Of a stretch of DNA of 64,000 nt, positions 1-8,169 are shown piece by piece (position 1 is the first letter of the stretch; the number at the start of each line of letters is the position of its first letter). The DNA lies in the NCBI RefSeq assembly GCF_024614185.1, contig NZ_JAHTLF010000010.1, positions 1-64,000 of the forward strand, read 5' to 3'. The notes beneath the pieces were generated by a model. It was not told the DNA's origin. It did not search any database and saw nothing but the letters and a program-made list of their open reading frames with translations. Made by a program: the position numbers and the translations under genes. Source of the DNA: Nocardioides carbamazepini (GTDB taxonomy: Bacteria; Actinomycetota; Actinomycetes; Propionibacteriales; Nocardioidaceae).

Positions 1-180
1 CGCCCGCGGACCCCGCCGCCACCGCCCCCCCCACCCTCACGCGGTGGCGGGGGGGCTGGCGGCGGCCGCGCGGCCCGGCGCCCCCGCCCCCGCCCGCCGG
101 CCCCCCCCCGCCCCGGGGCCGCGGCCGCCCCACCCCCCCCCCCCCCTCGGGGGGGGGCCACCCTTCTGGGGGGGGTGGGG
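1..180. other. Low-complexity C/G-run sequence at the window edge
   Basis: This stretch consists almost only of C and G homopolymer runs, including runs of eight or more C and G around 133-157. It looks unlike any other part of the window, shows no codon structure and matches no recognisable protein. It could be a real GC-extreme spacer, but it reads more like poor-quality sequence at a contig end. The 5' end of the next gene should be treated with caution. No promoter or RNA gene is visible. Confidence 0.6.
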
Positions 181-260
181 TGCCCGCACCGCGGTCGGCG
201 CCGGGGAGGGCCCCGGGGCGACGCCCTGGCCACCGGCGCCGTCGGGCAGAATCCGATGCC

Positions 261-923
261 GTGCTGCTGCGCGAGGTCACCGGGTCGATCGCGGACTTCC
301 ATGCCCGTCCGATCCCCGACGACCTGACGCAGGCCGAGGTCTGGTCCTTCGTCCCGGGCCACCCGGCGCTGGTCCTCGGCAGCGCCCAGGACCACACCGT
401 GGCCGACGCCGTGGCCACGGCCGCCGCCGGCGTCGAGGTCGTGCGACGCCGCAGCGGTGGCGGCGCCGTGTACGTCGACCCGGCGCGCAGCGTGTGGCTC
501 GACGTGGTGGTGCCCCGCCACGACCCGCGGTGGAGCGAGGACGTCCGGACGTCGGTCTACTGGCTCGGGGAGGCCTGGCAGCGGGCGCTCGCCACGCTCG
601 GCCTGGAGACGGAGCTCTACCGCGGCGGGCTCGAGCAGACGGCCTGGGGACGGCTCGTGTGCTTCGCGGCGCTCGGTCCCGGCGAGGTGCTCGTCGGTGG
701 CCGCAAGCTGGTGGGGATCTCGCAGCGGCGTACGCGGGCGGGCGCGCGGTTCCAGTGCATCGCCTACGAGCACTGGGACCCGTACGACGTGCTCGACCTG
801 GTGACACTCAGCGAGGAGGACCGGCGCCGGGCGGGTGCCGACCTCCGCGACCGCGCCACGGGGGTGGGGCCGCGCCTCGACGAGCTCCGCGCGGCGGTCC
901 TCCGCGAGCTGCTCGGCACCTGA
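261..923 (+). CDS. Lipoate-protein ligase A family protein
   Basis: Predicted to attach lipoate (or octanoate) to the lipoyl-domain lysine of 2-oxoacid dehydrogenase E2 proteins in the cytoplasm. The protein has the BPL/LplA/LipB fold signatures: an N-terminal 'PALVLGSAQ' strand, the lipoyl-pocket motif 'RRRSGGGAVYVD', and 'GGRKLVGISQRR', which carries the conserved lysine. The start is uncertain. GTG 261 begins at 'VLLREVTG', where family members usually begin; the frame also stays open up to GTG 180, but that extension is Arg/Pro-rich and comes from the suspect GC-run sequence. It lies just upstream of a LysR gene and the pyruvate dehydrogenase E1/E2 genes, whose E2 carries one lipoyl domain, so a role in modifying that E2 is likely. 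The family is clear; ligase versus octanoyl-transferase activity is not decided by sequence alone. Confidence 0.8.
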   Translation: MLLREVTGSIADFHARPIPDDLTQAEVWSFVPGHPALVLGSAQDHTVADAVATAAAGVEVVRRRSGGGAVYVDPARSVWLDVVVPRHDPRWSEDVRTSVYWLGEAWQRALATLGLETELYRGGLEQTAWGRLVCFAALGPGEVLVGGRKLVGISQRRTRAGARFQCIAYEHWDPYDVLDLVTLSEEDRRRAGADLRDRATGVGPRLDELRAAVLRELLGT

Positions 924-934
924 GGGCGGGGCTG

Positions 935-1009
935 GGCGCGCGTCGTACCGGACGTATCGGTCGCGAAATCGCCCGATCCACGACCGATACGTCCGGTACG
1001 ACGCGCGCC
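935..1009. repeat. Perfect 29-bp inverted repeat (hairpin) between lplA-like and lysR genes
   Basis: The left arm 935-963 and right arm 981-1009 are exact reverse complements over 29 bp and flank a 17-nt loop. The arms contain 'GTACCGGACGTATCGG'. There is no T-run after it, so it is not a textbook intrinsic terminator. It ends 26 nt before the LysR start codon. It could be a terminator for the ligase gene, a REP-like repeat, or a very large operator. Confidence 0.9.
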
Positions 1010-1035
1010 GACCCATGCGCTGAGAGCATGGAGTC

Positions 1036-1944
1036 ATGGAGCTCGACACGATCCGTGCATTCCTGGCGGTGGCCGACGGCAGCACGGTGACCGAGACCGC
1101 CGCGCGGGTCCACCGGACCCAGCCGGCGGTCTCGCGCGCGCTGGCCCGGCTCGAGCGCGATGTCGGCGCGCCGCTCTTCCAGCGCGTCGGGCGCGGACTC
1201 GTCCTCACCCCGGCGGGGCGCGAGCTCGCGCGGCACGCACGCGAGGCCGTCGACGCCTATGAGCGAGGGGTGCGGTCCGTGCAGGACCTCACCGCACCGG
1301 ACGCCGGCTTCGTGCCGGTGGCCTTCCTGCACACGCTCGGGACCTGGCTCGTGCCCGAGCTGATCCGCAGCTTCCGCGTCGAGCGTCCGCACGTGCGCTT
1401 CGACCTGCGCCAGCACGGCGACACCGGCCTCGTCGACGACCTGCTCGGCGGCCTGGTCGACCTCGCGGTCACCGGCGACCGGCCGCAGCACCCGCAGCTC
1501 GAGAGCCGGCGGCTGTTCCTCGAGCCGCTCCGGCTCGTCGTGCCGCCGGACCACCGGCTGGCCGGGCGCCGGACCGCGCCGGGACGCCGTACGGCGCGCC
1601 TCGCGGATGTCGCCGACGAGCAGTTCATCGTGCTCAAGAAGGGCTTCAGCCTCCGGGCGATCACCGAGGAGCTGTGCGGCGAGGTGGGCTTCCTGCCCCG
1701 GATCGGCTTCGAGGGCGAGGAGGTCGAGACCCTCCGCGGACTGGTCGCCGCCGGCCTCGGCGTCGCCCTCCTGCCCGAGCCGCGCAGCACCGCGGCCCCC
1801 ACGACACCGCACCTGCGGGTCACCGACGTGCGAGCCTCCCGCGAGATCGGTCTCGCCTGGGTGCGGGACCGCACGCTGCCGCCGGCCTCGGCGGCGTTCC
1901 GTGCGCACGCGCTGCGGACGAGCCACCAGATCCATGCGCAGTAG
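1036..1944 (+). CDS. LysR-family transcriptional regulator
   Basis: 302 aa, the usual LysR length. Residues 1-60 form the winged helix-turn-helix: 'MELDTIRAFLAVADGSTVTETAA' region, then 'TQPAVSRALARLERDVGAPLF', then 'LTPAGRELARHA'. Residues ~90-290 form the periplasmic-binding-like effector domain. ATG 1036 follows a 'GGAG' ribosome-binding site. It is co-directional with aceE, which starts 90 nt after its stop, so aceE-aceF is the obvious candidate target. LysR genes more often sit divergent from their targets, so this is an inference. The effector is unknown. Confidence 0.9.
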   Translation: MELDTIRAFLAVADGSTVTETAARVHRTQPAVSRALARLERDVGAPLFQRVGRGLVLTPAGRELARHAREAVDAYERGVRSVQDLTAPDAGFVPVAFLHTLGTWLVPELIRSFRVERPHVRFDLRQHGDTGLVDDLLGGLVDLAVTGDRPQHPQLESRRLFLEPLRLVVPPDHRLAGRRTAPGRRTARLADVADEQFIVLKKGFSLRAITEELCGEVGFLPRIGFEGEEVETLRGLVAAGLGVALLPEPRSTAAPTTPHLRVTDVRASREIGLAWVRDRTLPPASAAFRAHALRTSHQIHAQ

Positions 1945-2034
1945 ACATCGTTGACATCCAAACTAGGCATTAGACGCATGGACGCCCCGGCCTGAGGATG
2001 GTGCCCGCCAGCACTGCCGACGACAGGACCCGGG
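1945..2034 (+). promoter_or_regulatory. Upstream region of aceE with a TTGACA box
   Basis: The 90-nt gap between the LysR gene and aceE contains TTGACA at 1951-1956. No good -10 lies at 16-18 nt, but 'TAGGCAT' and 'TTAGAC' follow closely. The purine-rich 'GACAGGACCCGGG' before ATG 2035 supplies the ribosome-binding site. A LysR-regulated promoter is plausible but not proven. Confidence 0.4.
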
Positions 2035-4683
2035 ATGACCGACATCGACCCCGCCGAGACGCAGGAGTGGCGTGACGCACTCGCGGCCGTCCTCGAGTTC
2101 GAGGGCGAGACGCGGACGAAGTACCTGCTCGACCAGGTCATGGACGAGGCCCAGCGCCTCGGGTCGCCGGTGCCCTTCGTCGCCACCACGCCCTACGTCA
2201 ACACCATCGCCGCCGCCGACGAGCCGGTCCACCCCGGCGACCGCGACGTCGAGCACCGGATCCGCTCGGCGATCCGCTGGAACGCGATCGCCATGGTGCT
2301 GCGCGCCAACAAGGACTCCACCGAGCTCGGCGGGCACCTCTCCAGCTTCCAGTCCGCGGCCACGCTCTACGACGTGGGCTTCCAGCACTTCTGGCACGCG
2401 CCCGCCGACGACCACGGCGGCGACCTGGTCTACGTCCAGGGCCACCTCTCCCCCGGGATCTACGCGCGCGCCTTCCTCGAGGGTCGGCTCACCGAGGCCC
2501 AGCTCGACAATTTCCGCCAGGAGACCGGCGGGGACGGCCTGTCGTCGTACCCGCACCCGTGGCTGATGCCGGACTTCTGGCAGTTCCCCACGGTCTCGAT
2601 GGGCCTGGGCCCGCTGATGGCCATCTACCAGGCCCGCTTCCTCAAGTACCTCCACGCCCGCGGCCTCGCCGACACGGCCGGCCGCAAGGTGTGGGCCTTC
2701 CTCGGCGACGGCGAGACCGACGAGCCCGAGTCGCTCGGCGCCATCTCGATGGCCTCCCGGGAGAAGCTCGACAACCTCGTCTTCGTCGTCAACTGCAACC
2801 TGCAGCGCCTCGACGGACCGGTGCGCGGCAACGGCAAGATCATCCAGGAGCTCGAGGGCGTCTTCCGCGGCGCCGGGTGGAACGTCATCAAGCTCGTCTG
2901 GGGCTCCGGCTGGGACCAGCTCCTCGCCCAGGACTCCACCGGCGCGTTGAAGCGCCGGATGATGGCGTGCGTCGACGGCGAGTACCAGACCTTCAAGTCC
3001 AAGGACGGCGCCTACGTCCGCGAGCACTTCTTCGGGGTCGACCCCGAGCTCGCCGCGATGGTCGCGGACTGGTCCGACGACGAGATCTGGCGGCTCACCC
3101 GCGGCGGCCACGACCCGCAGAAGGTGTACGCCGCCTACGCCGCCGCCGCGGCCCACACCGGGAGCCCGACCGTCGTGCTCGCCAAGACGGTCAAGGGCTA
3201 CGGCCTGGGGAGCGCCGGCGAGGCGCAGAACATCAGCCACCAGGCGAAGAAGGTCGCCGAGCCCGCGCTCCGTGCCTTCCGCGACCGCTTCGCGATCCCG
3301 GTCACCGACGAGCACCTCCTGGACCTCCCCTACGTCTCCTTCCCCGAGGGCTCCCCCGAGCACACGTATCTGCACGCCCGTCGCGCGGAGCTGGGCGGCT
3401 ACCTGCCCGCCCGACGTCGTACGTCGGCGGCACTCGCGGTCCCCGGCGTCGAGGCGTTCGCCGCCCAGGTCGCGGGCTCCAACGGCCGCGCGATCTCCAC
3501 GACCATGGCATTCGTCCAGATCCTCACCAAGCTCCTGCGGGACAAGGAGATCGGCAAGCGTGTCGTCCCGATCGTCCCCGACGAGGCACGCACCTTCGGC
3601 ATGGAGGGACTGTTCCGGCAGGTCGGGATCTTCTCGCAGAGCGGCCAGCTCTACACGCCGGAGGACGCCGAGCAGCTGATGTTCTACAAGGAGGACGCCA
3701 GCGGCCAGATCCTCCAGGAGGGCATCAACGAGCCCGGCGCCATGTCGTCCTGGATCGCCGCCGCGACGTCGTACTCCAGCAGCGACACCCCGATGATCCC
3801 GTTCTACGTCTACTACTCGATGTTCGGCTTCCAGCGGGTCGGCGACCTCGCCTGGGCGGCCGGCGACATCCGGGCCCGCGGCTTCCTCGTCGGCGGCACC
3901 GCCGGGCGGACGACGCTCAACGGCGAGGGGCTCCAGCACGAGGACGGCCACAGCCACCTGCAGGCCGCGATGATCCCCAACTGCGTGGCCTACGACCCGA
4001 CCTACGCCTACGAGCTGGCGGTCATCGTCGCCGACGGCCTGCGCCGGATGTACGCCGAGCAGGAGGACGTCTTCTACTACCTCACGCTCATGAACGAGAA
4101 CTACGAGCACCCGCCGATGCCCGAGGGCGTCGCCGACGGCATCCTCAAGGGGATGTACCTGCTGCAGCCCGGCAAGGGCCGCGGCGCCGCCAAGGTCGAC
4201 CTGCTCGGCTCCGGCACCATCCTGCGCGAGGTGCTGGCCGCGGCCGAGCTGCTCGCGAAGGACTTCAAGGTCAAGGCCGACGTGTGGAGCGTGCCCAGCT
4301 TCACCGAGGTGCGCCGCGACGGCCTCGCCGCCGAGCGGTGGAACACCCTGCATCCCCTGGAGGAGCCGCGGACGTCGTACGTCGCGCAGTGCCTCTCGGA
4401 CCGGAGCGGGACCGTGGTCGCGGCGACCGACTACATGAAGGCGTACGCCGACCAGATCCGCGCCTTCGTGCCCGGCAGCTACACCGCGCTCGGCACCGAC
4501 GGCTTCGGCCGCTCCGACTACCGCCGCAACCTGCGCCGGCACTTCGAGGTGGACCGGCACTTCATCGCCGTCGCCGCCCTGCGCCGGCTCGCCGGGGAGG
4601 GCGTCATCACCCCCGCCGTCGTCGCCGAGGCGATCGAGAAGTACGGCATCGACCCCGACCGGGCCGACCCGGCCCACGCGTGA
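2035..4683 (+). CDS. aceE: Pyruvate dehydrogenase E1 component, homodimeric (AceE)
   Basis: Decarboxylates pyruvate with thiamine diphosphate and passes the acetyl group to E2 lipoyl-lysine. 882 aa, close to the ~890-930 aa of the homodimeric AceE family. The ThDP/Mg motif starts with G224-D-G in 'GDGETDEPES' and continues to 'NCNLQRLDGPVRGNGKIIQE', a hallmark of this family. The N-terminal 'EFEGETRTKYLLDQ' region and the C-terminal 'VWSVPSFTEVRRDGL' region are also typical. It is followed after 11 nt by the E2 gene, so the two are co-transcribed. No E3 (lpd) gene is in the window and must be supplied from elsewhere. Confidence 0.97.
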   Translation: MTDIDPAETQEWRDALAAVLEFEGETRTKYLLDQVMDEAQRLGSPVPFVATTPYVNTIAAADEPVHPGDRDVEHRIRSAIRWNAIAMVLRANKDSTELGGHLSSFQSAATLYDVGFQHFWHAPADDHGGDLVYVQGHLSPGIYARAFLEGRLTEAQLDNFRQETGGDGLSSYPHPWLMPDFWQFPTVSMGLGPLMAIYQARFLKYLHARGLADTAGRKVWAFLGDGETDEPESLGAISMASREKLDNLVFVVNCNLQRLDGPVRGNGKIIQELEGVFRGAGWNVIKLVWGSGWDQLLAQDSTGALKRRMMACVDGEYQTFKSKDGAYVREHFFGVDPELAAMVADWSDDEIWRLTRGGHDPQKVYAAYAAAAAHTGSPTVVLAKTVKGYGLGSAGEAQNISHQAKKVAEPALRAFRDRFAIPVTDEHLLDLPYVSFPEGSPEHTYLHARRAELGGYLPARRRTSAALAVPGVEAFAAQVAGSNGRAISTTMAFVQILTKLLRDKEIGKRVVPIVPDEARTFGMEGLFRQVGIFSQSGQLYTPEDAEQLMFYKEDASGQILQEGINEPGAMSSWIAAATSYSSSDTPMIPFYVYYSMFGFQRVGDLAWAAGDIRARGFLVGGTAGRTTLNGEGLQHEDGHSHLQAAMIPNCVAYDPTYAYELAVIVADGLRRMYAEQEDVFYYLTLMNENYEHPPMPEGVADGILKGMYLLQPGKGRGAAKVDLLGSGTILREVLAAAELLAKDFKVKADVWSVPSFTEVRRDGLAAERWNTLHPLEEPRTSYVAQCLSDRSGTVVAATDYMKAYADQIRAFVPGSYTALGTDGFGRSDYRRNLRRHFEVDRHFIAVAALRRLAGEGVITPAVVAEAIEKYGIDPDRADPAHA

Positions 4684-4694
4684 GGACAGCAACG

Positions 4695-5972
4695 ATGGAG
4701 AGCCCCGTGGAAATTCGCGTCCCGGACATCGGGGACTTCGCCGACGTACCCGTCATCGAGGTGCTCGTCGCCCCCGGCAGCGTCGTACGCGCCGAGGACC
4801 CGCTCATCACGCTGGAGACCGACAAGGCCACGATGGAGGTGCCCGCACCGGTCGACGGGACGATCGTGTCGGTGTCGGTGTCCGTCGGCGACACGGTCAG
4901 CCAGGGCAGTGTGATCGCGATCGCCGAGGCGGTCGCCGCTCCCGAGGCGCCCTCCCCGCCGGCCGCGTCCGCACCGACCGCACCGGCGCCCGCCGCAGCG
5001 GAGCCCGTCGCAGCGGAGCCCGTCGCGCCGGCACCGGTGGCAGCACCCGAGCCCGTCGTACCCCCGGCGGCCGAGCCGGACGGCGGCCTCCGCGCCACCC
5101 CGCTCGTCCGCCGCCTCGCCCGCGAGCTCGACGTCGACCTCGCCGCGGTCGCCGGCAGCGGCGCCAAGGGCCGGGTCACCAAGCAGGACCTGCTCGCCCA
5201 CCACGCCCGGAGCATCGCCCCCGCGGGGCCTGCAGCCGGCGCCGGGATCCCCGCCGTCCCCGAGGTCGACTTCAGCAGGTTCGGCCCGGTCCGCACCGTG
5301 CCGCTCTCCCGGATCAAGAGGCTGTCGGGCCCGCACCTGCACCGCTCCTGGCTCAACGTCCCGCACGTCACGCACGCCGACGAGGCCGACATCACCGACC
5401 TCGACGCCTACCGCCGCGAGCTCGACGAGACCGCGCGTGCCGACGGCTACCGCGTGACGCTGCTCAGCTTCCTGCTCAAGGCCGCGGCCGCCGCCCTGCG
5501 CCGGCACCCCGAGGTCAACAGCTCGCTCGCCGGCGAGGACCTCGTGCTCAAGGACTACGTCCACATCGGCGTCGCGGTCGACACCCCCGACGGCCTCGTG
5601 GTGCCCGTGGTGCGCGATGTCGACCGCAAGGGCATCCTCGAGCTCAGCCGCGAGCTCGCCGACCTGTCCGCGCGCGCCCGGGAGAGCAGGCTGAGCGCCA
5701 CCGACATGCAGGGCGCGTCCTTCACGATCAGCAGCCTGGGCGGGATCGGCGGCACTCACTTCACGCCCATCGTCAACGCCCCCGAGGTCGCCATCCTCGG
5801 CGTCGTGCGGTCGAAGACGGCCCCGGTCTGGGACGGCGAGACGTTCGTGCCGCGCCTGATGCTGCCGCTGTGCCTGTCCTACGACCACCGCGTCATCGAC
5901 GGCGCCCTCGCCGCCCGCTTCACCGCGCACCTCGCACACCTCACCGCGGACGTCCGGCGCCTGGCGCTCTGA
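4695..5972 (+). CDS. aceF: Dihydrolipoamide acetyltransferase, PDH E2 (AceF)
   Basis: 425 aa. Domain order: one lipoyl domain (~4-78) with acceptor Lys44 in 'ETDKATMEVP'; an Ala/Pro/Glu linker (~83-130); the peripheral subunit-binding domain 'ATPLVRRLARELDVDL...GAKGRVTKQDLL' (~135-172); and the catalytic acyltransferase domain with H398-x-x-x-D402-G in 'SYDHRVIDG'. Start ATG 4695 is 11 nt after aceE; an in-frame GTG lies four codons later. Accepts the acetyl group from E1 and makes acetyl-CoA. Having a single lipoyl domain makes it shorter than the enterobacterial E2. Confidence 0.95.
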   Translation: MESPVEIRVPDIGDFADVPVIEVLVAPGSVVRAEDPLITLETDKATMEVPAPVDGTIVSVSVSVGDTVSQGSVIAIAEAVAAPEAPSPPAASAPTAPAPAAAEPVAAEPVAPAPVAAPEPVVPPAAEPDGGLRATPLVRRLARELDVDLAAVAGSGAKGRVTKQDLLAHHARSIAPAGPAAGAGIPAVPEVDFSRFGPVRTVPLSRIKRLSGPHLHRSWLNVPHVTHADEADITDLDAYRRELDETARADGYRVTLLSFLLKAAAAALRRHPEVNSSLAGEDLVLKDYVHIGVAVDTPDGLVVPVVRDVDRKGILELSRELADLSARARESRLSATDMQGASFTISSLGGIGGTHFTPIVNAPEVAILGVVRSKTAPVWDGETFVPRLMLPLCLSYDHRVIDGALAARFTAHLAHLTADVRRLAL

Positions 5973-5988
5973 CGTGGTCCGGGGCGCC

Positions 5989-6005
5989 CGGCCGGCGGCC
6001 GGCCG
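5989..6005. terminator. GC-rich hairpin between convergent aceF and coxG-like genes
   Basis: CGGCCG / CGGCCG arms (5989-5994, 6000-6005) with a 5-nt loop lie between the aceF stop and the 3' end of the minus-strand gene. There is no U-tract. A bidirectional terminator is the simplest reading. Confidence 0.5.
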
Positions 6006-6006
6006 A

Positions 6007-6657
6007 TCAGCGGCGCCAGAGGAGACGTTGCAGGATCATGCCGACGATGACGCCGACCGCACCCACGGCGACCTGAGAGGCCGACGGCACCGGCAGGAGG
6101 CCGCCCAGGTCGAGCGGCTCGTTGTCGACCGGCCGGACGCGCGGCGGTTCGGCGTCGGGTACACCCCGTTCGCCTCCGGCGATCTCCGGCGACACGGTGA
6201 CGGGGCGGCTCGGCCGGATGAGCTCGTCGGCCAGCCGGGTCGCGAACTGCCCGACGATCTTGTTGCTGACGTCCTGCATCAGGCCCCGGCCGAACTGGGC
6301 CGGCCGGCCGGTCACGTCGAGCTCGGTCGTGACGTGGACCGCGGTGCTCTCGCCGTCGAGCTCCTCGAGGCGGGCGGTGATCCGCGCCGCGGCCGTACCG
6401 TTGCCGCGGGCGTCCTTGGCGCGGCCGTCCATCACCATCACCCGGCTGGCGGCGTCGCGCTCGAGGATGGTGGCGGTGCCCAGGTAGTTGAGCATCACCG
6501 GACCGAGCTTGACCTTCACCGCCCCCTCGAGGACGTCGCCGTCCATCGCCGCCAGGGTCGCCCCGGGCAGGCAGGGCGCCACGCGCTCGAAGTCGAGGAG
6601 GGCCTCCCAGGCTCGGTCCGTCGTCACCGGGACGGTGAACATGTGGTCGAGCTGCAT
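6007..6657 (-). CDS. CoxG-like SRPBCC-family protein with C-terminal membrane anchor
   Basis: 216 aa. Residues 1-~145 match the CoxG / carbon-monoxide-dehydrogenase subunit G branch of the SRPBCC (START-like) fold: 'WEALLDFERVAPCLPGA', 'VKVKLGPVMLNYLGTATI', 'LDVTGRPAQFGRGLM'. A Pro-rich linker follows, then a single hydrophobic segment near the end (VAVGAVGVIVGMI) and a short basic tail. CoxG recruits CoxL-type molybdenum hydroxylases to the membrane in CO oxidisers, so it may anchor the hydroxylase encoded at 13-17 kb. Start ATG 6657 has AAGGAG upstream and is 1 nt after the permease stop (TGAGATG), so the two genes are translationally coupled. Confidence 0.85.
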   Translation of the reverse strand: MQLDHMFTVPVTTDRAWEALLDFERVAPCLPGATLAAMDGDVLEGAVKVKLGPVMLNYLGTATILERDAASRVMVMDGRAKDARGNGTAAARITARLEELDGESTAVHVTTELDVTGRPAQFGRGLMQDVSNKIVGQFATRLADELIRPSRPVTVSPEIAGGERGVPDAEPPRVRPVDNEPLDLGGLLPVPSASQVAVGAVGVIVGMILQRLLWRR

Positions 6658-6658
6658 C

Positions 6659-7969
6659 TCAGATCTCCTTGGGTACGTCGAGGGCGGCATCGGGGACGTC
6701 GGCGTGCTGGCCCGACTCGGAGCGGTCGGCAGCGAAGCGCAGCAGGTGGTAGACGACGATCGTCCCGACCCCGCTGAGCGCGATGCCCGCGAAGACGTAG
6801 TCGCCGAGCGTGAGCGTGTAGTTCGCGGCACCGACGACGAGGCCGAGGGCGGCCGTCGTGAGGTTGACCGGGTCGCGGAAGTCGACCTCCGCGGCGACGT
6901 ACATCCGCAGGCCCATGCAGGCGATCATGCCGAAGAGGATGGTGGAGACGCCGCCCAGGACCCCGAGCGGCACGGCGCCGACGAGAGCGCCGAACTTCGG
7001 GCAGATGCTGAGGGCGATCGCGATGCCGGCGGCGATCATGTAGGCCGCGGTGGAGTAGATCCGGGTGAGCGCCATGACACCGATGTTCTCGGCATAGGTG
7101 ATCTGGCCGGAGCCGCCGAACAGACCCGAGACGGTGGTCGCCACGCCGTCGCCGACGACCGCGTTGCCGATGCTGGAGTCGAGGTTGCGCTCGCACATCG
7201 CGCTGACCGCCTTGACGTGCGCGGCGTTCTCGACGACGAGCACCAGCAGGACCGCCGGTACGACGAGCAGGATGGCCTGCAGGCTGAACGTCGGTGTCGT
7301 GAACTCGGGCCAGCCGAGCCAGTCCGCCTGGCGCACCGGGTCGAGGTCGACCCGGCCGAGGCCGGCCGCGAGCAGGTAGCCGGCGGCGACACCGATGAAG
7401 ACGGCGAGCCGGCTGATGAAGCCGCGCAGCAGCACGCTGACCAGCACGACGACGGCGAGCGTGACCGAGGCGAGCAGGCCGTCGTCCTGGTAGCTGGACC
7501 AGGCGACGGGAGCGAGGTTGAGGCCGACCATCGTGACGATGGTGCCGATGACCACGGGTGGCGCGATGCGGTCGACGACCTGGTAGCCGACCCGGTTGAT
7601 GATCAGGCCGGTGACGATGAGGGCCACGCCGGTGGCGACCAGGCCGCACAGCGCGGCCGCGTAGCCGCCCTGCGCCTGGGCCGCGAGCACCGGCGCGATG
7701 AAGGCGAACGCCGACCCGGTGTACGACGGGACCTTGTTCCTGGTGATCACCAGGAACAGCAGCGTGCCGATGCCGCTGAAGAACAGGGTGGTGCTCACCG
7801 GGAAGCCGGTGAGGACGGGGACCAACGTCGTCGCGCTGAACATGGCGATGACGTGCTGGGCGCCGAGTCCCGCCATGCGCGGCCATGCGAGCCGCTCGTC
7901 GGGCGTGACCACGCGTCCCGGGATGACCTTCTTGCCGTCCCCGTGCAGGGACCAACTGAGCAGTGCCAT
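6659..7969 (-). CDS. NCS2-family nucleobase (uracil/xanthine-type) permease
   Basis: 436 aa with about 12-14 hydrophobic segments. The first is 'AGLGAQHVIAMFSATTLVPVLTG', typical of the NCS2 (nucleobase:cation symporter 2) start, and the family signature 'GSGQITYAENIGVMALT' lies in the second half. Members import uracil, xanthine, urate or related purines and pyrimidines by proton symport. It begins the minus-strand arm of a divergent cluster, sharing the 200-bp control region with hyuA, and is followed directly by the CoxG-like gene. The substrate is therefore probably the N-heterocycle that the cluster degrades. The exact nucleobase cannot be read from the sequence. Confidence 0.92.
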   Translation of the reverse strand: MALLSWSLHGDGKKVIPGRVVTPDERLAWPRMAGLGAQHVIAMFSATTLVPVLTGFPVSTTLFFSGIGTLLFLVITRNKVPSYTGSAFAFIAPVLAAQAQGGYAAALCGLVATGVALIVTGLIINRVGYQVVDRIAPPVVIGTIVTMVGLNLAPVAWSSYQDDGLLASVTLAVVVLVSVLLRGFISRLAVFIGVAAGYLLAAGLGRVDLDPVRQADWLGWPEFTTPTFSLQAILLVVPAVLLVLVVENAAHVKAVSAMCERNLDSSIGNAVVGDGVATTVSGLFGGSGQITYAENIGVMALTRIYSTAAYMIAAGIAIALSICPKFGALVGAVPLGVLGGVSTILFGMIACMGLRMYVAAEVDFRDPVNLTTAALGLVVGAANYTLTLGDYVFAGIALSGVGTIVVYHLLRFAADRSESGQHADVPDAALDVPKEI

Positions 7970-7987
7970 GGAGGCTCCTCGGATGTG

Positions 7988-8004
7988 TATCCGTTCACCG
8001 GATA
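7988..8004. promoter_or_regulatory. 17-bp palindromic operator candidate (permease side)
   Basis: TATCCG-TTCAC-CGGATA: perfect 6-bp arms and a 5-nt spacer, 19 nt upstream of the permease start. It closely resembles the site at 8141-8157. Likely target of the IclR-type regulator encoded at 12210-13043. Confidence 0.6.
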
Positions 8005-8025
8005 CGGCCTACGAATATTCGCCAA

Positions 8026-8054
8026 GTAAGTCCCTGCTTCACCCGGGTTGTCAA
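8026..8054 (-). promoter_or_regulatory. Candidate promoter for the permease-coxG arm
   Basis: Minus-strand TTGACA (8054-8049) is followed after 17 nt by ACTTAC (or CTTACT after 18). The -10 is weak but the -35 is perfect, and the mirror arrangement matches the promoter of the divergent arm. Confidence 0.4.
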
Positions 8055-8094
8055 GAGCCGCTCGGCAAAAGAATTCTCCGCAGCCTCGACCCTC

Positions 8095-8123
8095 TTGACA
8101 GCATCTGGATCGAGGGATCTACT
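8095..8123 (+). promoter_or_regulatory. Sigma-70-type promoter for hyuA operon
   Basis: TTGACA (8095-8100), a 17-nt spacer, then TCTACT (8118-8123). The predicted transcription start is near 8130, exactly where the operator-like inverted repeats begin, so a bound repressor would block it. Confidence 0.6.
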
Positions 8124-8129
8124 TCATTC

Positions 8130-8157
8130 AGCGAAGTCAGTATTCGCTCAGCGGATA
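8130..8157. promoter_or_regulatory. Overlapping operator candidates before hyuA
   Basis: AGCGAA (8130-8135) pairs with TTCGCT (8143-8148), and TATTCG-CTCAG-CGGATA (8141-8157) matches the 7988-8004 palindrome at most positions. The second site ends at the AGGAG ribosome-binding site of hyuA. Confidence 0.55.
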
Positions 8158-8169
8158 GGAGCAGCAGAC

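Noticed and set aside
1..180. A structured RNA or origin in the C/G-run region
   Set aside because: No alternating stems or AT-rich unwinding element; homopolymer runs look like noise.
1963..4692. Long minus-strand open frame opposite aceE
   Set aside because: Low-complexity Val/Asp/Arg/Gly composition is the antisense shadow of a high-GC gene; aceE is unmistakable.
2559..4694. Possible N-terminal extension of the E2 gene
   Set aside because: The open frame upstream of 4695 is Arg/Pro-rich antisense-like sequence inside aceE; the lipoyl domain begins right after ATG 4695.
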